A stretch of DNA of 64,000 bases from the NCBI RefSeq assembly GCF_040149665.1, contig NZ_JBEFLP010000001.1:434001-498000 (forward strand), written 5' to 3'. Of this stretch, positions 57,112 through 64,000 are shown in pieces. A program made the position numbers and the translations under genes. The DNA is from Sulfitobacter sp. HNIBRBA3233 (GTDB lineage: Bacteria; Pseudomonadota; Alphaproteobacteria; Rhodobacterales; Rhodobacteraceae). Position 1 is the first letter of the stretch; every line of letters begins with the position of its first letter. The notes beneath the pieces are model-generated. The model was not told the origin of the DNA. It was given only the letters and a program-made list of their open reading frames with translations, and did not search any database.

Positions 57112-57141
57112 CAAAACGCCGCGCGGTATCCCGCGCGGCGT
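57112..57141 (-). terminator. Terminator of the rpsF-rpsR-rplI operon
   Basis: A perfect 11-bp stem (ACGCCGCGCGG/CCGCGCGGCGT) with loop TATC (GATA on the coding strand); on the minus strand a TTTT tract follows. It lies 24 bases after the rplI stop codon. Confidence 0.88.
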
Positions 57142-57165
57142 CTGTTTTCCGGCTTGTGACCGGAA

Positions 57166-57822
57166 TTATTTGTCTTCGTCGTCCAGTTTCGCGTCGAGTT
57201 CCGCTTTTTCCTGAACGGCAGGCTCGCCCGATTCCTGTTCCACTTCGGTTTCCAGCTCGTCGAGCTGTGCCGAACCGATATCGTCGAACAGTTCCTGGAT
57301 TTCGAATTCCGCGGCTGCTTCTTCTTCGGCGGCCAGTTCCTGAATGGACTTGCCGGATGCCTGAAGCTCGGCCTCTTCGGGCGAACGTGCAACGTTCAGC
57401 TCGATTGTGGCTTCGACTTCGGGGTGCAGCACGACTTTGACTTCGTGAACGCCCAAGTATTTGATCGGCGCGCCGAGGACGACCTGCTTGCGGTCGACGG
57501 TAAAGCCGTTTTCGGTCGCGGCATCGGCGGCGTCACGGGTGGTGACGGAGCCGTAGAGCGCGCCCGCGTCGGAAGCGGAGCGAATCACGATGAACTGCTG
57601 CCCGTCGAGCTTCGTGGCCATCGCGTCGGCCTCTTTCTTGCTCTCAAGGTTCTGCGCTTCAAGCTGGGCTTTCTGCTGTTCGAAGGCTTCGATGTTCGCC
57701 TTGGAGGCGGACAGGGCCTTTTGCTGGGGCAGCAGATAGTTGCGTGCGTAGCCGGGTTTGACGTCGACGACATCGCCCATCTGGCCCAGTTTCGCCACAC
57801 GCTGGAGAAGAATGACTTGCAT
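57166..57822 (-). CDS. rplI: 50S ribosomal protein L9 with acidic C-terminal extension
   Basis: Ribosomal protein L9. The N-terminal rRNA-binding domain ([19 protein letters not shown], then [10 protein letters not shown]) and the C-terminal domain up to about residue 150 are regular. Residues about 155-218 form an extra tail dominated by Glu and Asp. The usual length is about 150, so this protein is 218 by this addition, a feature seen in relatives. Last gene of rpsF-rpsR-rplI; the terminator follows. Confidence 0.96.
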   Translation of the reverse strand: MQVILLQRVAKLGQMGDVVDVKPGYARNYLLPQQKALSASKANIEAFEQQKAQLEAQNLESKKEADAMATKLDGQQFIVIRSASDAGALYGSVTTRDAADAATENGFTVDRKQVVLGAPIKYLGVHEVKVVLHPEVEATIELNVARSPEEAELQASGKSIQELAAEEEAAAEFEIQELFDDIGSAQLDELETEVEQESGEPAVQEKAELDAKLDDEDK

Positions 57823-57834
57823 GTGCTTTACTCC

Positions 57835-58062
57835 TTACTTGACGGCGTAGGGCAGCAGGGCAAGGAAGCGGGCGCGTTTGATGGCACGGGCCAGTTCACG
57901 CTGCTTTTTCGCCGAGACTGCGGTGATACGGGATGGGACGATCTTGCCACGCTCAGAGATGTAGCGTTGCAGCAGACGTGTGTCCTTGTAGTCGATCGCC
58001 GGTGCGTTGTCGCCCGAGAACGGGCAGACCTTGCGGCGGCGGAAAAATGGTTTTGCGGCCAT
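57835..58062 (-). CDS. rpsR: 30S ribosomal protein S18
   Basis: A 75-residue basic protein that binds with S6 at the platform of the small subunit. Clear S18 features: the start [30 protein letters not shown], and [16 protein letters not shown]. Twelve bases upstream of rplI and 29 bases after rpsF on the same strand. Confidence 0.98.
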   Translation of the reverse strand: MAAKPFFRRRKVCPFSGDNAPAIDYKDTRLLQRYISERGKIVPSRITAVSAKKQRELARAIKRARFLALLPYAVK

Positions 58063-58091
58063 GGTTTATGTCCTTTTCTTCAAGCTATGGA

Positions 58092-58445
58092 TCAACGGCG
58101 CTCGCGACGGCCTTCACGCTCGTCACGCTTTTGCATCTGTACCGATGGCAGTTCTTTGTGCTCATCGACCTTGATGGTCAGAACCCGCATCACGTCGTCG
58201 TGCAGACGCATCAGGCGTTCCATCTCCTGCACGGCGGGTGCCGGTGCATCGGAGCGCAGGAAGGCATAGTGGCCCTTGCGGTTCTTGTTGATCTTGTAGG
58301 CCATCGTCTTGACGCCCCAGTACTCGTGATCCACGAGTTTCCCGCCGTTGTCGGACAGGACGGTGCCAAAGTGTTCGATCAGCCCTTCGGCTTGCGTGTT
58401 GGACAAATCCTGACGCGCGATCATGACATGCTCATATAGCGGCAT
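58092..58445 (-). CDS. rpsF: 30S ribosomal protein S6
   Basis: A 117-residue ribosomal protein S6. The typical opening is MPLYEHVMIARQDLS and the conserved WGVKTMAYKINKNRKGHY is present. The Arg-rich C-terminus (DEREGRRERR) resembles other alphaproteobacterial S6 proteins. ATG at 58443-58445 is the family start; a short upstream in-frame extension is not supported. First gene of the ribosomal operon, divergent from the next gene across 225 bases. Confidence 0.97.
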   Translation of the reverse strand: MPLYEHVMIARQDLSNTQAEGLIEHFGTVLSDNGGKLVDHEYWGVKTMAYKINKNRKGHYAFLRSDAPAPAVQEMERLMRLHDDVMRVLTIKVDEHKELPSVQMQKRDEREGRRERR

Positions 58446-58670
58446 GTGTGCTCCATTTGTTTCAAGGCGCATTTCAAAGGTGGGGTTCTATCCTCTTGCG
58501 GCCCCACCACGAGAGACTGCGCGGTTCAAAAGTAAGTGCAAGAGAGCGCCCGTATACACGGATACGCGCGTGGCGCAAGCGGTGTCGCGCCAAGCCAATT
58601 CCGCACCCGCGCCATCAAGCCGCCGCAGTCGGCGGGCAATCTGATCCCGCCCAGTGAGCGGAAGACCGAG

Positions 58671-59177
58671 ATGAGCCTGACCCTAGACTATGATTTCCTG
58701 CCCCCCGCGTTGCCGTGCACGGTGTGCAAGCTTGACGGTGCGCGGATGGTCGCCCGCGCGGCCAGACGGCTGTGCGCGGCTGCATTATGGATCAGTGCGC
58801 TGGCCATCTGGATTGCCCCCGGTGCCACCTGGGAAAGCGATATCATGCTGCTGAAACTGCTGCTGTCGCTCAGCGCGATGCTGGGCGCGGCGAGCCTGTG
58901 GCTGGCGGGCACGACGCCCGAATTACCAACGGTCGAGATTGATCTGCATACCAAGGAGTTGCGGATGCTGCGCGGGCAGGGGAGACAGCCCAGAAAACTG
59001 ATCGAGCGGTGCGCGTTCCGCGATCTCGACCGGGCCGAGCTGGAAAATGGCCAGATCGCCTTCTGGGCAAGGGACGGCCGTTTGCTGGTCGGGGTCAGCC
59101 TGACCAACGCGACGGCCCACGCCGCATTGCTGGCGGCGCTGCGCGCCGAGGGCAAGCTTGCCAAGCCTGCGGGCTGA
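58671..59177 (+). CDS. Two-helix membrane protein of unknown function
   Basis: A 168-residue protein. A CTVCKLDG motif stands before the first helix (about 32-52), the second helix is about 62-82, and a cytoplasmic-type domain of about 80 residues follows (DLDRAELENGQIAFWARDG) that looks like a small beta-rich fold. No family is recognised. ATG at 58671 follows GCGGAAGACCGAG. It is 98 bases upstream of the YceI gene on the same strand. Confidence 0.65.
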   Translation: MSLTLDYDFLPPALPCTVCKLDGARMVARAARRLCAAALWISALAIWIAPGATWESDIMLLKLLLSLSAMLGAASLWLAGTTPELPTVEIDLHTKELRMLRGQGRQPRKLIERCAFRDLDRAELENGQIAFWARDGRLLVGVSLTNATAHAALLAALRAEGKLAKPAG

Positions 59178-59275
59178 GTGTTCGCCTGCGCGCACAGGGT
59201 GTTTGGTTGTGCGCGGTTGAGTTTTTGTCGCACGGATCCAGTTTAGGCTTACCTTTTCAAGTCATGGAGACACCG

Positions 59276-59872
59276 ATGAAAAAGCTTCTTCTCGCCACCG
59301 CGCTGACAACACTGTCGACGTTCACCGCCGCACAGGCCGAAACATGGTATCCCGATCCGACCCACACGGATGTGGTGATCACCTGGAACCACGCCGGTTT
59401 CTCGATGCAGACCGCGAAATTCCACGAAGTCGAGGGGACGCTTGATTTCTCCGAAGGCGATATCGCCAACGCCAAGGCCGATTTCTCGGTCATCGTTGAC
59501 AGCGTCGACACCGGCGTCGAAGCGCTCGACACCGAACTGGTCGGCGAGAACTTCTTCAACGCGGCAGAGTACCCTGCCATCCGCTTCGTCTCGACTTCGG
59601 TCGAGCAGACAGGCGACATGACCGTCAAGGCGACCGGCGAACTGACGATCAAGGATGTCACCGGACCCGCGACTTTCGACATCACCGTGCACAACATGGG
59701 CGCGCACCCGCTGGGCGATATGTTCGACTATAACAAGGGCGAATGGCTGGGCATGACTGCGACAACCACCATCATGCGTTCCGAATTCGGCATCGACACG
59801 TTTATCCCTGTCGGCTCCGACGAGATCACGATCGACATCAACACAGAGCTGCGCGCGGGTGGCTGGGAATAA
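59276..59872 (+). CDS. YceI family periplasmic lipid-binding protein
   Basis: A 198-residue protein of the YceI family, whose eight-stranded barrel binds isoprenoid quinone-like lipids. A signal peptide ends near residue 19 (AAQA). Typical blocks are PDPTHTDVVITWNHAGF and FNAAEYPAIRFVSTSVE. ATG at 59276 follows GGAGACACCG. It is convergent with a cytochrome b561-YceI fusion gene; both share the terminator at 59905-59934. Confidence 0.93.
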   Translation: MKKLLLATALTTLSTFTAAQAETWYPDPTHTDVVITWNHAGFSMQTAKFHEVEGTLDFSEGDIANAKADFSVIVDSVDTGVEALDTELVGENFFNAAEYPAIRFVSTSVEQTGDMTVKATGELTIKDVTGPATFDITVHNMGAHPLGDMFDYNKGEWLGMTATTTIMRSEFGIDTFIPVGSDEITIDINTELRAGGWE

Positions 59873-59904
59873 TCCCACCCCACTTCCGACACCCTGAACG
59901 AGAA

Positions 59905-59934
59905 AAGGCTGCTCCGACCGGAGCAGCCTTTTTT
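59905..59934 (+). terminator. Bidirectional terminator between YceI and cytochrome b561-YceI genes
   Basis: A perfect stem of about 11-12 bp (AAGGCTGCTCCG/CGGAGCAGCCTT) followed by TTTTTT on the plus strand and preceded by an A run that gives a T tract on the minus strand. Confidence 0.9.
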
Positions 59935-59952
59935 GTGCCCGCCGCCCCGCGT

Positions 59953-61149
59953 CTAGCGGGTGGCGGTCAGGTCGATCTTTACCACCACCGGGTACTTGAG
60001 AGAGCTTTCGCCGCTGAGGTTGTCGCCGATGCCGAAATTGCGACGGTCGAGGGTGACTTCGCCCTGCGCGGTGGCGGTGTCATCGTTGATCAACAGCGAG
60101 AAGGGCAATGTCACCGGCACGGTCTGGTCCTTGATGCGCAGCGTACCTTCGGCGGTAAACCCGTCGACACCCACGATCAGATCGGCGGTAAAGGTGGCGG
60201 TCGGATAGTCGTCGACGTTGAAGAAATCCGCACCCATGGCCTGATCCGTCACGGAGCCGAGCGTCAAGGATCCGATGGAGACTGTCGTCTCGACCTCGCC
60301 CGCCTTGCCCTGTGGCACGGTGGGGTCATAGGAGATCGCCGCGGTCCAGTCGGCAAAGCTGCCGGTAACATCGGAATTGAACTGGGTCACCGTGATTTCG
60401 ATGGTGCCGTCGGTCACCGTCCAGTCCGAAGCGACCTCTTCAAGGGTTGCCGCCGCCGCGCGGTCACCGCCGTGGGGGGCGTAGACGCCCTGTCCCGCGC
60501 CAATGGCAAGGACGATCGCCCAGACCCCCAGCGCCGCCGCAATGGGCTGTCGGCCGCGGCTTTCGGGGGCGGGGGCCACCATACCGTCGGCGCGCCCCAG
60601 CATCCGGCGCAGGGTATTGTCCTTGTCAATCAGGTGATGCTTCAGCGCGCCCGCGATATGCGCGAGGATCGTAAAGATCATGACATTGGTAAAGACCCAG
60701 TGCAGGCCCCCGAAAAAGGCGGAGACGCTTTCGGATTTCGGCACAAGCGGCAGGCTTTGGCCCAGCGGCCACCAGATCGGCGCGAACCCTTCGCTGGCCG
60801 CGTGATGGATCCATCCCGACAGCGGCGCCAGCACCAGCGATCCGTACAAGAGCCAGTGCGCGGCTTCGGCGACGAAGGTCTCGACCCGGCGTTCGGGATG
60901 CAGCGGGTCCGGTTTCGGCTGCGCCAGCGCCCAGAGGATGCGCAGCAGCGAGATGAAGAACACGCTGACACCGAGCGTTTTGTGAAGCGAGAACATCCAC
61001 GCCTTTCGCGCCAGTTGCTCGGAGGTCTCGTAGGGCAATTCATCTGCGATCAGCGCGACGGCGATCAGCGTGAGGACCAAGAGGGCGGTCAGCCAGTGGA
61101 AGGCGCGGGTGACGCTGCCATAGAGGCTTTCTGTATTGGAAAGGGACAA
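59953..61149 (-). CDS. Cytochrome b561-YceI fusion protein
   Basis: A 398-residue fusion. Residues about 1-185 are a four-helix cytochrome b561 with His at 18, 56, 98, 150 and 164 as candidate haem ligands. A further helix at about 204-222 is followed by a periplasmic YceI domain (about 230-398, with ADFFNVDDYPTATFTA and GIGDNLSGE). The fusion would bring a lipid-binding barrel to a membrane b-type haem, suggesting quinone-related electron transfer. It starts with TTG, seven bases after AGGAG. A separate YceI gene is convergent to it. Confidence 0.92.
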   Translation of the reverse strand: MSLSNTESLYGSVTRAFHWLTALLVLTLIAVALIADELPYETSEQLARKAWMFSLHKTLGVSVFFISLLRILWALAQPKPDPLHPERRVETFVAEAAHWLLYGSLVLAPLSGWIHHAASEGFAPIWWPLGQSLPLVPKSESVSAFFGGLHWVFTNVMIFTILAHIAGALKHHLIDKDNTLRRMLGRADGMVAPAPESRGRQPIAAALGVWAIVLAIGAGQGVYAPHGGDRAAAATLEEVASDWTVTDGTIEITVTQFNSDVTGSFADWTAAISYDPTVPQGKAGEVETTVSIGSLTLGSVTDQAMGADFFNVDDYPTATFTADLIVGVDGFTAEGTLRIKDQTVPVTLPFSLLINDDTATAQGEVTLDRRNFGIGDNLSGESSLKYPVVVKIDLTATR

Positions 61150-61333
61150 GGCGGGGCTCCTGAATAAAGGCCGGTTACCGCAAAACTACGCCGTGCACGC
61201 CGCGTGGCAATGGGCGCGGGCGCAGATGTCATGTGCACCAGCTGCGTGTGGCACCCGTCGTGCCGTGCCACTTGTGACGGCGGGTGTGCTTCGCTACACC
61301 CGATGTCGCAACAGATAGGCTGAAGGTCAAAAG

Positions 61334-62266
61334 ATGAGCATCGCATTCGTATTTCCCGGTCAAGGCGCGCAGACAATCGGCATGGGCCGCGATCTGGCAG
61401 ACAGTTATCCCGCCGCACGCGCCGTTTTCGAGGAAGTCGATGATGCGCTGGGTGAAAAGCTGAGCGCGCTCATCTGGGACGGCGATCTGGACACATTGAC
61501 CCTGACCGAGAACGCGCAGCCCGCGCTGATGGCAACCTCGATCGCCGCGATGCGGGCGCTGGAGGCCGAAGGCGTCGAGGTGACGCGGGCGTCTTTCGTG
61601 GCGGGCCACAGTCTGGGTGAATATTCCGCGCTCTGTGCGGCGGGGGTTTTCGGCGTTGCCGATACCGCGCGTCTGCTGCGCACGCGTGGGCGGGCCATGC
61701 AGTCGGCGGTGCCCGTGGGCGAGGGGGCGATGGCCGCGATTCTGGGTCTGTCGGCGTCAGATGCCGCGGCATTGGCCGAGCGTGCCGCCGAAGGTGACGT
61801 GTGCCAGCTGGCCAACGAGAACGACCCCACGCAGAACGTGATTTCCGGCAGCAAGGCCGCAGTGGAGCGCGCGATTGCCATGGCCAAGGACGCCGGTGCG
61901 AAGCGCGCGCTGCCGCTGCCGGTGTCGGCGCCGTTCCACTGCGCGCTGATGGCGCCCGCGGCAGAGGCGATGGACAAGGCATTGGCCGAGGTATCGATGC
62001 GCGATCCCAAGGTGCCGGTGGTCGCGAATGTCACGGCGCAGGCGGTGGATACCGCAGCGCCCATCCGCCAGCTTCTTGTCGATCAGGTGACGGGACGCGT
62101 GCGCTGGATGACGTCCGTAGAATGGATGGTGGCGCAGGGCGTGAGCGAGTTCTGGGAAATCGGCGCAGGCAAAGCGCTTTCGGGCATGATCCGCCGCATT
62201 CACAAGGATGCGGTGCTGCGCAACGTGGGCGTCGCGGCGGATGTGAAGGACGCGGCAGCGAGCTGA
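61334..62266 (+). CDS. fabD: Malonyl-CoA-acyl carrier protein transacylase
   Basis: Transfers malonyl from CoA to ACP for fatty acid synthesis. 310 residues: AFVFPGQGAQ near residue 4, the nucleophile Ser in GHSLGEYSAL near 93, and the catalytic His in SAPFHCALM near 200. A ribosome binding site AAGGTC lies before ATG. fabG follows after 41 bases. Confidence 0.97.
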   Translation: MSIAFVFPGQGAQTIGMGRDLADSYPAARAVFEEVDDALGEKLSALIWDGDLDTLTLTENAQPALMATSIAAMRALEAEGVEVTRASFVAGHSLGEYSALCAAGVFGVADTARLLRTRGRAMQSAVPVGEGAMAAILGLSASDAAALAERAAEGDVCQLANENDPTQNVISGSKAAVERAIAMAKDAGAKRALPLPVSAPFHCALMAPAAEAMDKALAEVSMRDPKVPVVANVTAQAVDTAAPIRQLLVDQVTGRVRWMTSVEWMVAQGVSEFWEIGAGKALSGMIRRIHKDAVLRNVGVAADVKDAAAS

Positions 62267-62307
62267 TCCGCGCTGCACCAAGGAAAAACAATCGAGAGGA
62301 AGCGGAC

Positions 62308-63045
62308 ATGTTTGATCTGACAGGGAAATCGGCGCTTATTACGGGCGCGTCGGGGGGGATTGGCGCGGATATCGCGCGGGCGCTGCACGGGCGCGGCGCG
62401 ACGGTCGGCCTGTCGGGCACTCGCACCGAGCCGCTGGAGGCTCTGGCCGCGGAACTGGGCGATCGCGCGCATGTGCTGCCCTGCAACCTCAGCGATATGG
62501 AGGCCGTGGACGCGCTGCCGAAACAGGCGATCGAGGCGATGGGCGCGGTCGATATCCTTGTGAACAATGCGGGCATCACCCGTGACAACCTGTTCATGCG
62601 GATGTCGGACGACGAATGGCAATCGGTCCTGAACGTGAACCTCACCGCGACGTTCAAGCTGTGCAAGGGTGTGATGCGCGGCATGATGAAGGCGCGATGG
62701 GGCCGGATCGTCAATATCTCGTCCATTGTCGGCGCCACGGGCAACGCGGGGCAGGCGAATTACGCGGCTTCGAAGGCCGGTCTGGTGGGCATGTCCAAAA
62801 GCCTTGCCTACGAGGTGGCGTCGCGCGGGATCACGGTGAATGCCATCGCTCCCGGCTTTATCGAAACTGCGATGACCGACAAGCTGACCGATGACCAGAA
62901 GTCCGGAATCATGGGCCAAATCCCGGCAGGCCGCATGGGCACGCCCGAAGAGATCGCGGCGGCGGTGGTGTACCTTTCCAGCGCCGAAGCCGCCTATGTG
63001 ACCGGTGCGACCTTGCATGTGAATGGCGGTATGGCCATGTTGTAG
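62308..63045 (+). CDS. fabG: 3-oxoacyl-[acyl-carrier-protein] reductase
   Basis: Short-chain dehydrogenase/reductase that reduces 3-oxoacyl-ACP. 245 residues: NADPH motif TGASGGIG at 12-19, NNAGITRD near 87, catalytic Ser in NISSIVG near 138 and Tyr-Lys in YAASKAG near 151. ATG at 62308 follows AGAGGAAGCGGAC; the longer frame upstream overlaps fabD and is not used. Confidence 0.97.
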   Translation: MFDLTGKSALITGASGGIGADIARALHGRGATVGLSGTRTEPLEALAAELGDRAHVLPCNLSDMEAVDALPKQAIEAMGAVDILVNNAGITRDNLFMRMSDDEWQSVLNVNLTATFKLCKGVMRGMMKARWGRIVNISSIVGATGNAGQANYAASKAGLVGMSKSLAYEVASRGITVNAIAPGFIETAMTDKLTDDQKSGIMGQIPAGRMGTPEEIAAAVVYLSSAEAAYVTGATLHVNGGMAML

Positions 63046-63248
63046 AAGCGCTTGCGAAAGCGTTTGCGTCCCGCGTGGCTTGTGCTAAATGGGGCGCAGA
63101 TTCATCCGCGCGGGCCTGCTTGCAGGTGCGCATCCCCGCATCGCCGGGAAAACGAGCCGCCCCTTTTGGGGCACATGACGTCCCATCCCGAATCTGGCGT
63201 GGGCGGCAACCAAAAGGGGCCAACGGTCCAACGAATGAGGAACATTTT

Positions 63249-63482
63249 ATGAGCGACGTCGCAGAACGCGTAAAAAAGATCGTGGTTGAGCACCTTGGTG
63301 TGGAAGAGGACAAGGTTGTCGAGAACGCCTCGTTCATTGACGATCTGGGCGCAGACAGCCTCGACACCGTCGAACTTGTCATGGCGTTCGAAGAAGAATT
63401 CGGGATCGAGATTCCTGATGACGCCGCCGAGAACATCCAGACGGTTGGCGACGCAGTGAAGTTCATCAAGGAAGCTTCCTGA
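63249..63482 (+). CDS. acpP: Acyl carrier protein
   Basis: A 77-residue acidic acyl carrier protein. The phosphopantetheine Ser is in GADSLDTVE near residue 37. GAGGAACATTTT precedes the ATG. It is 203 bases from fabG, so it may have its own promoter, which fits the need for high amounts. A terminator follows at 63526-63565; fabF, which often follows acpP, is not the next gene. Confidence 0.98.
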   Translation: MSDVAERVKKIVVEHLGVEEDKVVENASFIDDLGADSLDTVELVMAFEEEFGIEIPDDAAENIQTVGDAVKFIKEAS

Positions 63483-63525
63483 TCCGACTTTCGCAGGCGC
63501 GTGGCGCCAGCATGAAATGACCCAG

Positions 63526-63565
63526 AACGGCGCAGTCCCTTGCGGATTGGCGCCGTTTTTCTTTT
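63526..63565 (+). terminator. Terminator after acpP
   Basis: An 8-bp stem (AACGGCGC/GCGCCGTT) with a 16-base loop, followed by TTTTT and a further TTTTT two bases on. Confidence 0.75.
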
Positions 63566-63652
63566 TCGGGCGAATTGGTCCTTGCCGGAATCGCCGCGCT
63601 GCGGCAATTCTGCGGGTCCAATGCACAATCCAGAGTGAAGGTCATTCACCGC

Positions 63653-64000
63653 ATGTCGCGCAGCATACCAACGATCAATACCCAACGCCTGACCCTCAGG
63701 GCGATGCGAGCCGAAGACTTCCCGCGCTTCGCGCAGATCTGGGCCAAGCCCGAAGTCACCGCGCATATCAGCGGCAAGCCCTGGCCGAAAACCCGAAGTT
63801 GGGATGCCTTTCTGCGCAATGCGGGCCACTGGCAGATCGCAGGCTTCGGACAGTGGGCGATCCAGTTGCACGGACAGCCTGAAATGGCGGGGCAGACGGG
63901 ATTTTTCTTCGGGTCGCGCGGATTGGGAGAAGACTTCGATCCGTTTCCGGAAACCGGTTGGGTGCTCGATCCCGTTGCGCAGGGGCAGGGCATGGGCATC
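63653..64000 (+). CDS. GNAT family acetyltransferase (3' end cut by window edge)
   Basis: The first 116 codons of a RimJ/RimL-type GNAT acetyltransferase. Readable are the opening NTQRLTLRAM, the AEDFPRFAQIWA helix, GFGQWAIQ and the beginning of the acetyl-CoA loop, GWVLDPVAQGQGMG, just at the edge. The substrate (ribosomal protein, small amine or other) cannot be told. ATG at 63653 is chosen; an in-frame GTG at 63635 is possible. It follows acpP by 170 bases and the terminator there. Confidence 0.85.
   Translation, partial: MSRSIPTINTQRLTLRAMRAEDFPRFAQIWAKPEVTAHISGKPWPKTRSWDAFLRNAGHWQIAGFGQWAIQLHGQPEMAGQTGFFFGSRGLGEDFDPFPETGWVLDPVAQGQGMGI

Noticed and set aside
61801-62307. N-terminal extension of fabG
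   Set aside because: The frame runs inside fabD; the family starts at 62308 with its own ribosome binding site.

Overview
The window is ordinary chromosomal DNA from an alphaproteobacterium of the family Rhodobacteraceae (Roseobacter group). The pointers are the high G+C content, the NDUFA12-type complex I subunit, GapR/DUF2312, DUF2155, DUF983, a PhoX-type phosphatase, an ScfR-family regulator, and the rpsF-rpsR-rplI and fabD-fabG-acpP clusters. The genus is not identified. The window opens inside a P-II gene (glnB) and closes inside an acetyltransferase gene.

Layout. 1-9570: glnB (partial), the bifunctional NAD(P)HX repair enzyme, a Hint-domain protein, tRNA-Leu, an AEC transporter, then a tight minus-strand operon (SPOR lipoprotein, D-Ala-D-Ala carboxypeptidase, tmk, holB, tatD, a PhnP-like hydrolase). 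9797-12774: tRNA-Ser followed by a sparse, AT-richer segment with an orphan gene, a cupin, a small membrane protein and a DUF983 protein; this is the only part that looks accessory. 12971-24017: a DmdB-like acyl-CoA ligase, a dienelactone hydrolase-like protein, divergent oxyR/katG, proline biosynthesis split into proC-proA (minus) and proB (plus), yaeQ, a membrane protein and tRNA-Thr. 24140-30473: tryptophan degradation (kynA-kynU) and zinc uptake (zur-znuC-znuB divergent from znuA around a perfect palindrome that fits a Zur operator). 30584-42058: a PhoX phosphatase, a photolyase-like protein with rearranged domains, clpP-clpX, ridA, NDUFA12, DUF2155, accB-accC-aat, an acyl-CoA synthetase and sodC.

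42229-53721 is the regulatory heart of the window. A LIV-type ABC transporter operon (binding protein, livH, livM, livG, livF) is divergent from an ScfR-type short-chain acyl-CoA regulator. Three TTYGYAAW boxes lie on the same helical face between them. The regulator is followed by an overlapping trio: a stand-alone CheY-like receiver, a two-helix membrane protein, and a giant SLC5-STAC-histidine kinase. A FliM-like protein with a FliN/SpoA C-terminal domain comes directly after. A transporter-like kinase, a receiver with no output domain and a switch-protein homologue together are the best candidate here for an undescribed signalling system.

53834-64000: a DUF442 protein, gapR, tig, a lytic transglycosylase, ribosomal proteins S6-S18-L9, YceI convergent with a cytochrome b561-YceI fusion, fabD-fabG-acpP and an acetyltransferase. 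No CRISPR array, insertion sequence, prophage or rRNA operon was seen. Start sites were chosen from ribosome binding sites and family alignment from memory; no database search was possible.
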